From: Apis mellifera
Lineage: Eukaryota; Arthropoda; Insecta; Hymenoptera; Apidae
Assembly (NCBI RefSeq): GCF_003254395.2
Contig: NC_037641.1
Location: forward strand, 5,943,001-6,007,000
Direction: 5' to 3'
Length of the DNA stretch: 64,000 nt
The first letter of the stretch is position 1. Every line of letters starts with the position of its first letter. The notes beneath the pieces were generated by a model, which saw only the letters and a program-made list of their open reading frames with translations, was not told the origin of the DNA and searched no databases. The position numbers were made by a program, and so were the translations under genes. Shown here piece after piece: positions 12,440 through 24,600 of this stretch.

Positions 12440-15400
12440 TTGTATATGTGTGTTTGTAGCGTTAAATATTTAATAAAATTAACATTTTACATCGTTCGAA
12501 GGATGAACAAATCATTTACGATTCATCTCATTTCTCAAATTCGATTTAACAGAGATTAATTCTTGTTTTGCCGATTTACGATCATTTATCACGATCACTT
12601 TATTCGATTGTGCATTTTGTAAATTTTGTAAACTTTTTTTAAAGATTAATAATAAAAAAAATTGTAAACGGACGTGTTGCAAAGCGAGAAGAGAGGTTCA
12701 GCAACGTTCTCCACGTTGAAAATAGGGAGGACGATGTAAAAGTTTGGACGTTGCACCAATTGCAATTTTGCACTCTTGGCAACGAGGTTTGCAACAAATC
12801 GTTATAAACAAAGTAAAGTTTGCAATTACACAGGAAAACAGAAGGTACAGCGATGTATTACCGATAAGCTGGCCGCGTTACATTTGTAAAGTTCACCTAC
12901 TCGACGCGTGCTAACCTGGTACGCGATGCGACATTTTGTATTTAAAAAAAAGCTTGATTATTGTACGATTTGATTGTTCGACACGCTCTCATTAACCCTC
13001 CCACTCCGATAATACGATTTATCGGAGTGTATGTTTACGAGGAAACAAACTTTCTGCATTAATCGTGATAGCCTTTCGTTCGATCTCTCGTTTCTTGTGA
13101 TTTTGAAACATTGCAAATTTAAAATTTCACGTTAAAATGTAAAAATTGATAAAATATGTAAGATCAACGTTAATACGAAATAATATGGAAAATTATGAAA
13201 AATATATATATAAATGTAATATTAAATTACATTGGAAATCTTTTGCAATCAACATACTTAATAAATATTCTGATAACAAAGTTAAAATAACGCAAATTTT
13301 AACAAAAACATAAAGTCAATATACGCACCAAAATTTTACGCAATCTTCATTCAAATATTCATGTAACAATAATTAAATAAAATTCACGAGCAACGATATC
13401 AAAATAAAGATATAATTTTTTAAATTCTATGAAAACAATTTATTTAATCTTCAAAATCAAGAGAGAGATTATCGTAATAAGATTTACACGATAGCGAATA
13501 AACTATTTTCATAAATAATTAATTTATGAAAATTTTCAAAAGAAGAAAAAAGTGAATAAAAAGTATCAGTCATCCATCAATTCTTTTATCATTTCAACTG
13601 TAATAAATTCCTCTCAATCGCATCGGATAAAAAAAGGTACTAAAATTTCTTCGTAAAACAATTATTTACAATTGTTTCTTTGTCGTGTATACGTCGTACA
13701 CACACGCGGTACTACGAAAGAGGAAATCCATTCATCTTCCTCCACCCGTTGTCAATGACCATTTTTTGCTTACAGATATTGGATAAGTGACAGCGCAGGG
13801 TAACAGGATCGCACGTGATTCAAAGAAGCGCGTGGCTCGATGCCGGGGGACGTGCATTACGGGCATTAATTAGGGTGGAACAATAGAGAACGAGAATTTT
13901 TACCAGGAAAGCATCGAGTAAAGGAGATCGAGGCGTGGGAGTAGCATTGCACTCGACGCGAGTAAAATCGAATGGCCGTGATATCGAACGAACGAATGGC
14001 TGGTGTACACGTCGCGTTTTTTTACCTTGATTTTTTATCACAAATTTCTTTTTCTTCATATTAGAATCTATTGTTATAATAATAATCTCACATGTAAGTA
14101 TAATAAAGTATTTTATTTCATTTCACTTGATTGGAAATTAGTAGTATTGGAAATTATTTTGTTCAAGATTGAATTTGGGAATTAATTTTAATGATGTGTC
14201 TTTTATGGTGTTTTAAATATTTCGATATTTATGACGTAAGGAAGATAGTTGCATGATTCTTACATTCTTTTGTACCGTTTTATTTCAATTATTTTTTAAT
14301 TTTAATTGTTCATTGTTATAAATATAATCAAATATATAAAATCGTAATGGATCTTGCAACTTGTATAAACTGAATCTTTTGAATACCTATTAATAATATT
14401 AATTTATTAATAAGATTAAATATTCTTGTGAATTTCCAAAATAATTAAACGTAAGCATATTATTTAAATCGAGAAATTATAATTAAATCTATCGTATATT
14501 GATGTAATGTTAATTTTAAAAATATTTAGACGTTTAAAATGTCTAAAAAAACAAATATTGCCTTGAAATAAGATAATATTCTCGTTTATATAATCGAATT
14601 CAATGATAAATAAAATAAAATTAATGCAATTATTCTATATATCGAATTTGGAAGCGTTGGATCGACGAGAAGGGAATATTAAGGAATTCTAAGAACAAGA
14701 AGGGATCGAAGGGCCTGAGGGGCAATGCGTGGCCTTACCAAGGAATCAGCCCTCATAGGGAGTGTTCAAAGGGCCCGACTGCTTCTTATGTTTTCCACAT
14801 ATAAATGCACACAGTCAGAAGACGCATGTACGCACACTTTATTACGTACAGTGTCGATTAAGAGTTTATAAGAGTTACTTTTATATCATTGCAAATATTT
14901 CGAATAAATATCTCGTGAAAAATATATGACATAACAGATTTCCAATATTTTCCTCTTTCCAAATTTACTTTCAATAACTTTTCAATTCCCCCTTTTTTCA
15001 TATAAAATAATCCATTGGTAAAATATTTCAACGTTCTACGTTTAAGATTAATTTAAGTCTTCTCGAAATTTCATCGATATCGTTCAAATATGAATTAATT
15101 TTAATTTTAATTTCCCATGTTTGATATGAAAAATGATTTAGTAAATTTTCAATTGCGATTTTCTATATAACTTTATTATATGATCTCATTCCCAGATATT
15201 GCCACGACTTCGTCTTTCCATCGATTATCGAATTTTTACGCGAAAGCAAACACGATGGATCGATTAATCCCCACGATTAATTCGTTTCTCGGAGTTTTGG
15301 CCGACACTGTACGCTTGTACGTGACACCACCATAACTTTACCACGGTTTGCAGACTGGTTAGGCTCACGCACTGCTGCACGAACGTGAGTTATCGGGGAA

Positions 15401-18224
15401 GCATGATCTCCACCTTGCTCCTGTGACTCCTCCTTTACTCCTTTTTGGTGGCGAGGCCAAAGCCTGACTGCGGTCCAATTGTGCAAGGGACGCATAAACA
15501 ACGAGTATCCTCGAGATACGTCACTCGATATTTCCTCGAATTATTCCCTTCCACGTACGTGTAGTATAATCCCTTTTGTTTAATCTCATCTTTCCACCAA
15601 TTTATTTTCTTTGATAATTTTATACATACAAGTATTGTATTTATATATTTTTATCCCTTGAAAATTTTTGTAGATTAGAAGCACAAATCAAAGAGTGTAA
15701 CAAACAAAATTATTTGATTACAAAATGATAATTTTACTTCTTTTATAATAAATTAGATAATTTATTAATATTTCATTGTACATAAATATTTCTCTTAATT
15801 TTTTCGAAGATCTACATCTGACTTATCATTACTGTTCCTTTTAAATCTCTTGTTTACTAATTTTCCAATATTTTCAATATTTAATTAATTTATTTTTATC
15901 AATTAAAAATTTTCATTTTTCCGATACATTCGATACGTTCATTTCATTTAATTAATAATCTCAGTTTAACCAATAATATTATGTCGCACAAGATGAAATA
16001 ACACATGTGCAGAGTGAAGGAGCGCGCGTGTGCCAGGAAACGCATTTTCATTCACGACAAGTACACGTGGCACGCACATTACGTCACCTTGTCTACACAC
16101 GCATTATTAGGGTTGCAGAACCGGTTGGCCGTCTCTTTATCAGCGCACGTATCGTCGCTGGGGTATGCGTGTCCCCCCTTTCAAACGGGGGATGCTCGTT
16201 TGTATACACTTGATCCCCGCGTATACGTACGATAAAGGGTGGTAAATTTTGAAACGTTGAACAAAGAAAAAACACGTGGAGCAACAGGAGAGCACGAGAT
16301 GAAAGGGGGTTGCATGGATACCCTGGAACGGTGATCCTTTTATTGTGTTCTCTTTTTTCTTTCAACCCTGACCGGAGTCAAAGGGGGATGTGAACGTTTC
16401 ACTTTCTCTCGTACGCGAAGGTATGGAATGAATATCTTCAGGAAAATTGAAACAGAATAATATGAAATACATTCGTGTTGATGTGTTATTTAATCAATCA
16501 GAGATTTAATTGAAGATTAAAGCTATTAATTAATTAAAATAAAATTATTGATCTTGATATCTTGATTTTTGATGATATTGTTTAATTAATATAATTGTAT
16601 ATATAGGTAATATTGATAATAGTTTTTAGATAATTTCGGATAAAAAGCAAGGAGAAAATATTAAATTGTTTATAACTTGAAAAATAAATTTCATTCGATA
16701 TTTGTATGAATAATTTATATTGGTGTTTAGAATAAATTCTTTAAGACTGGTCACACGTATTCCATGATATTCACATCTTCTGTGGGGGCATGGAATTAAA
16801 TGGGGTAGGGAATAGAACGAGGAATAATTGGAAAGAGCAGATGGATTTTTATGAAGCTATGCATCTTGATAATGGTCACGCAGAACGGTTTAAAAAAGAC
16901 GCTTGACCGCATCTGAACAATAGCTCTGAGAACGTAGATCGGGGTAGGAACCAGGATCACAGAAATCAGCGGGGATGCATGAAGTTTCAGTTACTATATA
17001 TACATGTATCATGCTATTTTATGGTAAATTTTTTTAAGAATAAAGGATAAATCGAAAATAAATATTTAGAATTATATCATATATTCATTTAAAGTTTTTC
17101 ATATAAGAAATATAAGTAAATCAAATATTTACCATAAATATAATTTGATCTTATCAAATTAATATATTGATAATAATATATATACATATCTTAATGTAAA
17201 AGTATTATAATCATTTCCCATTTTCTGTGCAACATTGCTTAAATAATTCAATTACAAAAATCTTCTCCAATATCTATACTATTATAGTAATAGAATTGCA
17301 TTATAAAAGATACAAAGTTAGAGAATTAAAAAAAAACTAACAGAAAAAGACAGAATTATAAAATTATTTACTCATATTTTTGTAACATCTTCAAACAAAA
17401 TAAATTTATTTATTAATAAATAAATTTAATATATAATTTTAAATTAGATCGATTTGCGGTCTAATAAATATAAAAGAACACGTGTATGTACGAGTATCGA
17501 GATTGGAATAACAGGTTTTAACGCGCATAGCCATGAAACACAGCTACGAACGTGTGCCAATTAGAGAGGCGATTAGGATGGATACGTGAACGACGAACCA
17601 GTACTAGTTTCTCTGCCAGTTGTTGGTAAATCATGATTTAGAATCGACCGGAAAACAGATTGTGCGAAGAGGTCTTCAGAGGAGCTAAACGAACTTAGGA
17701 CAGCGCCGTATAGAGAACGTGTCTAAACGCTATACCTGGTTATGTGTGTACACACACGCGCTATACTATGCTACTACGAAATCACTACGATTTCGTGTGA
17801 TTGGTCAGCTCCATTCTTAGAAAACGGATAATCATCCCACTTATAACATTTTATTCGTACATTCTACATATATAAATCGAAGATGAATGAATCATTGTCG
17901 AATAAATATACGTACGAATATAATAGAAAAATTGCAATATTTGTGATACGACAATTGAGAAAATAATCATATATATTTTTAAATGAATGTATTTTATGAA
18001 TAATATTCGTGAAGAATATTATTCTAGACGAAGAAATTATTTAAAGTTTTAAATAATTTAAATATTAAGCGATTGATAAATAATAATTGAGAACATGGAA
18101 AAATATTTATTAAAGAGTGTAAAATGTTTGTGTTAAATATACGATTTATAATTCTTGAAGGTAATAAATGAAATGTAAGTAAATAAAAAAAATATGTAAA
18201 ATTTAAAATAAATAAAAATTAAAT
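9500..18224. other. non-coding interval, AT-rich with scattered CpG-rich patches
   Basis: No supported gene. CpG-richer patches lie at roughly 10,400-11,380, 12,000-12,400, 13,680-14,000, 14,640-14,860, 15,240-15,540, 16,000-16,450 and 17,450-17,820, separated by AT-rich DNA. The patch at 10,960-11,350 is G-rich on the + strand. At 16,176-16,193 CCCCCTTTCAAACGGGGG can form a short hairpin. A (TA)n/(TG)n compound microsatellite is at 12,411-12,460. These could be regulatory elements or introns of a long gene. Confidence 0.5.
18214..18218 (-). terminator. Pol III terminator of tRNA-Ala
   Basis: A run of five T on the minus strand begins seven bases past the tRNA 3' end, the usual Pol III stop signal. 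Confidence 0.75.
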
Positions 18225-18297
18225 TGGAGGCGCCGGGTATCGATCCCGGTACCTCTCGCATGCTAAGCGAGCGCTCTACCATCTGAGCTACGCCCCC
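18225..18297 (-). tRNA. tRNA-Ala (anticodon AGC)
   Basis: The reverse strand folds as a full 73-nt cloverleaf. It has a 7-bp acceptor stem starting GGGGGCG, a D-arm GCTC/GAGC, an anticodon stem CTCGC/GCGAG with loop TTAGCAT, and a T-arm CCGGG/CCCGG with loop ATCGATA. The acceptor contains the G3:U70 wobble that identifies alanine tRNAs, and the discriminator base is A. The internal A box (TAGCTCAGATGG) and B-box region are present. There is no intron. Five T residues downstream (complement of 18,214-18,218) fit a Pol III terminator. AGC would be read as IGC after A34 deamination. It stands alone, with no other tRNA in the window. Confidence 0.97.
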
Positions 18298-20690
18298 TGT
18301 TATCAGATTTCGTTTCTTAACACAACTCGAGTTCTGGCATTTAATTTGCCAAATAAGGCAAATATTTATTATATAATCTTTACAAATGAATTAAAAAAAT
18401 TCTTAAGATCAGGGATAATTTTTAAAATTTATCCTTTCCTTTATAATAATCAATCTTTTATATAGATATAATGAGTTCTTTTGTTTTTAATTCTATCTAT
18501 GTATTATAAATATAACTTAAGCTTTAAAAATAAAACTTTGTTTCTTGTTTTGCAGAATAAAAAGATACATTTGAAAAAAAGGATAAAGAGAATTGTATTG
18601 TTAAATTTTATATCCAAGACATTGTTAAAAGAATTTTATATTGCGATATAATTTTTAAAGAATCATAAAAAAAATTTTTTACAATGCAATTACTTGTCCT
18701 TCAAGATGTGTCATGTTTCATCCCCCACTTGTTTCATTTGCTTTCTCATTTGACCACATGGCGCCACTCTGTTCACAGGATTTCAGAAACACAAAGGAGG
18801 ATGAAATCCGCGAATAAATAAGATCGCGCAGTGCACTATCTCGGCTTGTTATCTTATCAAATGTTAACACTTTCCTTTTTTCATAATTTAATTAAAATAA
18901 ACAAAATTACATTTTTTTAGATGATACTAAATTTCAATTGCTCTAAAATAATATCCCTTTGAAAAAAAAAAAGAAATTACAATTACCCTTAATAATGAAA
19001 TATATCAAATCTTGCATTAATTTCATCATACTATATTTTACTTCTATTTACTTAATTTATATCTAATATCACAAAAACCAAAATAAATATTTTAATCTTT
19101 CCTTGAAATGTTCTACTAAAATTTCGAATTTCTCATCCATCGTTTCTTCTACCAACTTTCGAATTTCCATCCTAAACTTTCCTCTTAGTTCCTCTTTATC
19201 CTTCAAATTCGAATACCTTTCGATCCTCTTTCCTAATCCATCTTTCACTCTCGAATGGCCAATCGTCGAAAAATTACGAATCCGCGGCTTTAATACTGGA
19301 TTACAGCTACCGGCCGAGAGTTGACCGGGCAGAAGACGAAGGGGTGAAGCTGGGGAGTTAAGGTTGGGGATGGGTAATCGATCAGGGCCGCACGCCTCGA
19401 TATCGAACGCCCCTCTCGATGCTTCGAATGCGGCTCCACGCGGCGGGATAACAACTCGTTTCGCCGTTAACCATAAATGGAGAGAGCCGGATTTATCGGA
19501 TTTTGAAGTGGCATCGCGGAAAGGGAAAGTCGATACAAACTGGTGAAAGTGTGACCGTGAGAAAGAGATCCTGCGTGAACCTCCGTGCCCCTATGGCGTC
19601 CTGCTACGTCACCAGGCCTCTTTTCCGATAATTTACCCCTCATTAATGTAAAAGTAATTCGTGGTGATGGAGCGAGGATGAAGTTTTGGATTTTACAAGT
19701 TTTAACGCCACTCCCGTTTTGCCTCCTTTCAAAGGCTGCGGCCCTGCTCACCGTTTGCTCTTATTTTCCGATATCCACCCTCTCTTTTTATTCCCTTCTT
19801 CGTTCCACCTCGTTCGTCCCCCCTCCTCTCCTTTTTTCTCGCCATTTCCGGGGATTTTTATTTTATCGATTTTGCGATGTATATGTGTGTCATTGTTACG
19901 ACTCTCACGTACGATACAAAGAGATGGAAATGAGATGATGATAGAGTTATAAGTGATTTAAATTATTTTAGAAATTAAATTTAATGAAATATAATGTGAA
20001 ATTTCTATATGTCGGTCTGTTTATTAAGTATTATTGCTGTTAAATTACAATGAAGGAATATTAGAAGATGAAAGAATGAATGAAAGAGAAATGATAAATT
20101 ATTTTGAATCGAAGGAAATATGGTTTAAATGTTTTTTGGCCGCATACAACTAATGCCATTTGTATACAAAAATAGATAGAACGTTATTTCCGTCGAATGA
20201 TCGCTACGAATATATTTCCTCTAACGATTTAAATCGTTTTAAATTTCTTGCGAAGGTTAGAAACGACTTCATTTGTAACTGATATACACTAATATTCCGA
20301 GAAATATTAGTCTTTAAAACATCTCGCTCCAAATTTACACTTCAAATGAACACAAAGTTACTCTGTGCAAGAATCACGTTTTCAAATGAATTTCTGGTAT
20401 GTTTAGTTGGCCTAGTTTTCTCGAAACTTTGCAGTTATATGGCCCAAAGTCTGAGCTATTGAGTGAACTATCCGCGTGTAAACAGATGTAGAACAAATTT
20501 GTTATTTTTTGCAGCCATGAGCTGTGTATTCATCGAATACATATTCATGCATCAATTATTTATCATACGAAGAATGATAAATAATTCTGACCCAAATTTT
20601 AAAAATATAATTTCCTTTTTAAATTCTAAATAGATTTAAGGATTTTTAGTTGAAATACAAAATATTATAACGATAAATCATTCCATTCAT
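18298..20690. other. non-coding interval between the tRNA and the composite repeat
   Basis: AT-rich with a CpG-richer block at 19,260-19,860. Frames open through that block do not resemble known proteins and conflict with one another. Nothing else is supported. Confidence 0.5.
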
Positions 20691-20699
20691 GTAAGTCAT

Positions 20700-21035
20700 A
20701 AATGAAACTTCGTGACTTTTTCGCGTAAAAAACATGAGAAGAAACTAAAAATTTTGTCATTGAAACCCAGTCAAAAGATGGAGGAAACTGTGCCATTGAA
20801 ATTGCTTTTTGTTTTATCCCAATATCTTAATCCGTTATTGAGATATAAGGACTTAAAGTTAATGGTAAATAACGCTGGAATTATGAATTATGCCTCGCGA
20901 CCCACTGACCTATATTTTTTCCTGGAAAAGCGTACTACGTTTTTCCAGGAATCGTGTTTATCGCTTGTTGCAATTTGGGATAGGTCAGTGAGACGAGGTG
21001 CGAGCGAGAGATTCGAATTAACAATAAAGATGGAG
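20700..21035 (+). repeat. head of composite dispersed repeat, copy A (nested palindromes)
   Basis: This segment is clearly related to the reverse complement of about 38,870-39,215. It carries two nested inverted repeats: CACTGACCTA (20,903-20,912) pairs with TAGGTCAGTG (20,981-20,990), and inside it TTCCTGGAAAA (20,919-20,929) pairs with TTTTCCAGGAA (20,941-20,951). A shared open frame upstream encodes a similar ~35-residue peptide in both copies (KPSQK, then VPLKLLF, then RYKDLK). The adjoining tandem units are treated as the same element. It could be a non-autonomous transposon or satellite-derived repeat; no transposase is seen. Confidence 0.8.
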
Positions 21036-21655
21036 ATAGTAAACGATTAAAAATTACCCTTCTCTTTGCACGATGATATCTCGGCAACCGGAAGTCGTAT
21101 CGGGACGAACGAAAAAGCGTTGTAAAGCGGAAGGTTCCGCGCTTCGAATGATCTTTCATTCATCGATCAGAAATGATTATCTTCGAAGTTACAGCGATTC
21201 AAAGTTTTCCTAATTTTAATAGCGTTTAATTAGATTCAAGGTAAATGTTTAAAAATCACCTTTTGCTTCATACGATGATATCTCGGCAACCGGAAGTCGT
21301 ATCGGGATAAATGAAAAAGCGTTGTAAAGGGGAAGGTTCCGCGCTTCGAATGATCTTTGATCCATCGATCAGAAGCGATTATCTTCGAAGTTACAGCGAT
21401 TCAAAGTTTTCCTAATTTTAATAGCGTTTAATTAGATTCAAGGTAAATGTTTAAAAATTACCTTTTTCTTTACACGAGGATATCTCGGCAACCGAAAGTT
21501 GTATCGGGATGAATGAAAAGGCGTTTTAAAGGAGAAGGTTCCGCGCTTCGAATGATCTTTCATCCATCGATCAGAAGCGATTATCTTCGAAGTTACAGCG
21601 ATTCAAAGTTTTCCTGATTTTAATAAGATTTTTATCAGATTTAAGGTAAATTGAT
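21036..21655 (+). repeat. three tandem ~203-bp units, tail of composite repeat copy A
   Basis: Anchored on GGTTCCGCGCTTCGAATGAT, units recur at about 21,133, 21,336 and 21,538, a period of 202-203 bp. Each contains GATATCTCGGCAACCG, a TATCGGGA block and a TCTTCGAAGTTACAGCG block. Units differ by scattered substitutions, so the array is not freshly amplified. The same unit, reversed, fills about 38,110-38,865. Confidence 0.92.
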
Positions 21656-24600
21656 TAACGGTAATGATAAAATGAAAAATATATATTTGCATAAAAATCA
21701 GCAATTATAAATTTTATACAAATTTCCTCTCGAAAATATTATACCTATTAGCTTTCATTAATGTTAATAGGAAACGTTAAAGCAACTCGATTTATTGGAT
21801 CGTTAGAAGAATTATTTAATCTTAAAGAATATCTTTGAAGATGCAGAAAAGAACGCAATCTTTGAATTATATAATTATGCAACTACCAACGTTTATCTCA
21901 ACGTTTTAAATTGCCTATTTAAGTATTTAAAAACAATTACACTATGTTACGGCTTGTTTCAACATCGAAGATCGTTAATTCGCTTGTGACTTATGGATAC
22001 GCAGCTCAACACAAAGCTGCTTTTATGCGAATCATCCCGAGGATGAAACACACTCGAGATTACTCATAGACTGACCTTTGTCGCTGCTCGAATAACAGCT
22101 GCATTTCCTCTATGAGAAAAGGAGCGTGCAAGAAAATGTGCACAGTCAACGCGTTTATTCGTTCCAGACAGTTATAACATGGTGAACACTGCCAATGATA
22201 CAACTATATCGAAAACGAATACTTGTGAACTAGTTCAACAATGTTATGAAGCGAAGTTTGTATTAAATTCATATACGATTCGAGTTCAATAATTTTCAAA
22301 TTACAAATGCTATTCATCGAAATTATTTTATTTCACAATTTAATTAGGAGAAATTTTAAATAAAATTTATTTTACATTATCATAAATCGTAAAGAATGAT
22401 TTGAACTAAAAAAGAATTAAAAAAATACGAAGAAATTAACCTTTCAAGAGAAGAAATTCGTCGAATTTTTAAGCGCAGGAAGCTTAAAACTTCCTCGTGA
22501 TCCAAATTTAATACTAAGAATCAACAGAAGCACACGTTACCTATTTATTACATCATTTCCTTCTAAACTGATTTATCGAGTTTTCCTCGAAACAAAAATG
22601 AAACAAAAAAATCCAGAGCGAGAGAGCACGTTTTCTTTCTTCGAAATCGAAAACTGGTCAAAGGTTAAACTTAACCGAACACGTGGCGATTCGTCGTGTC
22701 ATAGAAAAGCATTGTCGAGTCAAGTGCATGCCTGACCCAAGGCGCCATGGAAATAACTTACGCGCTCGCAAACTTCCGTTATTTATAGTGCAACCTGACC
22801 AACTATCTGTTCCTGGCTGCGTTCACATCGAATCTAGAATTCAACGTTTCAGTTCGAACGTAATGAATGTTGTCCCATTTACCCATACTCCTTCATCACT
22901 CTTATTCGCATTCTCCTTCTCTGCATCATTTGTTTTCTCTTATTTGACGCATTCCAAATTTCAGTGGGACATTTTCCAATAAATTTTTTTTGGATTATTT
23001 AACGAATAAAGCGTAAATTATAAGAATCTTTGCAAATATTCGAATTTTTTAATCATAAATTGGAACAGAATTTTAAAATATATGCATTCCTTAAACGAAT
23101 GATCGAAAATTACAATTGCAATTGAAATTTTAATCTTAGTGTGATTAAACTTCGTTTTTCAATTTTTATTCAAAATTTATTTAGAGAAATTTCGTTTTAT
23201 TTGATCCTTTCCTTGATACGATATTCAAATCTCTTCATCTCGTTAGCTTAGACAATATAGATATATTTGAGATGTTTCATGAATTTTTCTTTTCAGCTTA
23301 ATCGTTTAAATTTTCTGGTTATCCAAGTTCATTCGATTTGCAATCGAATCGTGAATAATTTTTTAATTCGAGTAATTTTGGCTCTGATCTGAAGATAAAT
23401 AAGACGATGAAAGCCGACAAGTTTGTAAATTGCAGTTGACAGATAATGGCGCACAAATTTTCTTGTGTAATAAATACACGAAATCAAATAAAATATTTCA
23501 TCTCATTTCGGAGATTTATGCTTGAAGTGAAGTGGACGTGAATCTGATGAAATGTTTTCACATGTTTTCATATTCCAAAATTTTTTTCTTCAATTTTTAT
23601 CTTTGTTAATTGAATTGAGCAATATTATATTGTCTTGGATTGTTTTAAAATCTTTAAAATCAAATTTCGTTATAAATGATAGAAAAGCTAGTATTAAGAT
23701 AGTATTTAAAGAAAAGATAGTATTTAATATTAAATACTCGTAAAATAAAATATTTTCTTTTTTTTTTATCACGAAACAAATTCCAAAGTTATGCAAAGAA
23801 AGGATCGACGGATCTTTTCAACTTTCTCGCATGACGATGCGCGTAAATATAAACGCTAAATTTTCTATAACCTTGAATTTTTCGAAAATCAACCCCCGCG
23901 AAATTCTTTTCTCACAACCGAAACGGTTCTTAAATTAGACAAGTGACGTAACGTGTTGCGTTGTAAAATTATCGAATACACAGGAATTATCAATTCTTAG
24001 AGGAGACGCATAATTTTAAAATTTTCTCGATATTTTTTTCACTTCGTCAAAAATTTTATCGTTGCCGAAAATTATTTTTAGATTTCAGCTTAAAATTCAC
24101 TCTGACTGACAAAAGTCGAGGACTCCTTGTCGTGTAACAATTTATCGGCACGAATCGTCATGGCAGTAATAAAGCGGAATAAATTTTGGATGGGGTACAG
24201 GGCACCTTGTTCCATGCCGCGGGCCAATTGTTAAATGGAACGTGAACTTTGTTCAAATAACAATTTTCAATCCCATGATAAATTCATTTCCATCCTGTAT
24301 CTTGTTCTACATAATACATCTATGCCGACAATGTTGCAACCTATTCTCTATCCTTACGTTTATATATAGCCAACTTCTCTCTCTCTCTCTGTCTCTCTGT
24401 CTCGAAAATTATGCGGGTTAAATTGAATATCTGATTAAATTATATATATATAACATAGGCGAGACAAATATTAAAATTCCAACGATCAAATACACTTCAA
24501 TGATACTATAATAATTTTATAAAAATCAAATCAAACTTCCTCTCTGATATTACTAATTATTAATTATCTTAGATTTAAAAGAAAAGGAAAAGATTGGCAA

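Noticed and set aside
15277..15501. Minus-strand 74-codon frame in a CpG patch
   Set aside because: No family resemblance and no convincing splice borders.
22683..22982. 99-codon frame
   Set aside because: Starts at a non-ATG codon and shows no recognisable domain; a minus-strand GTAAGT nearby had stop codons in the only plausible frames.
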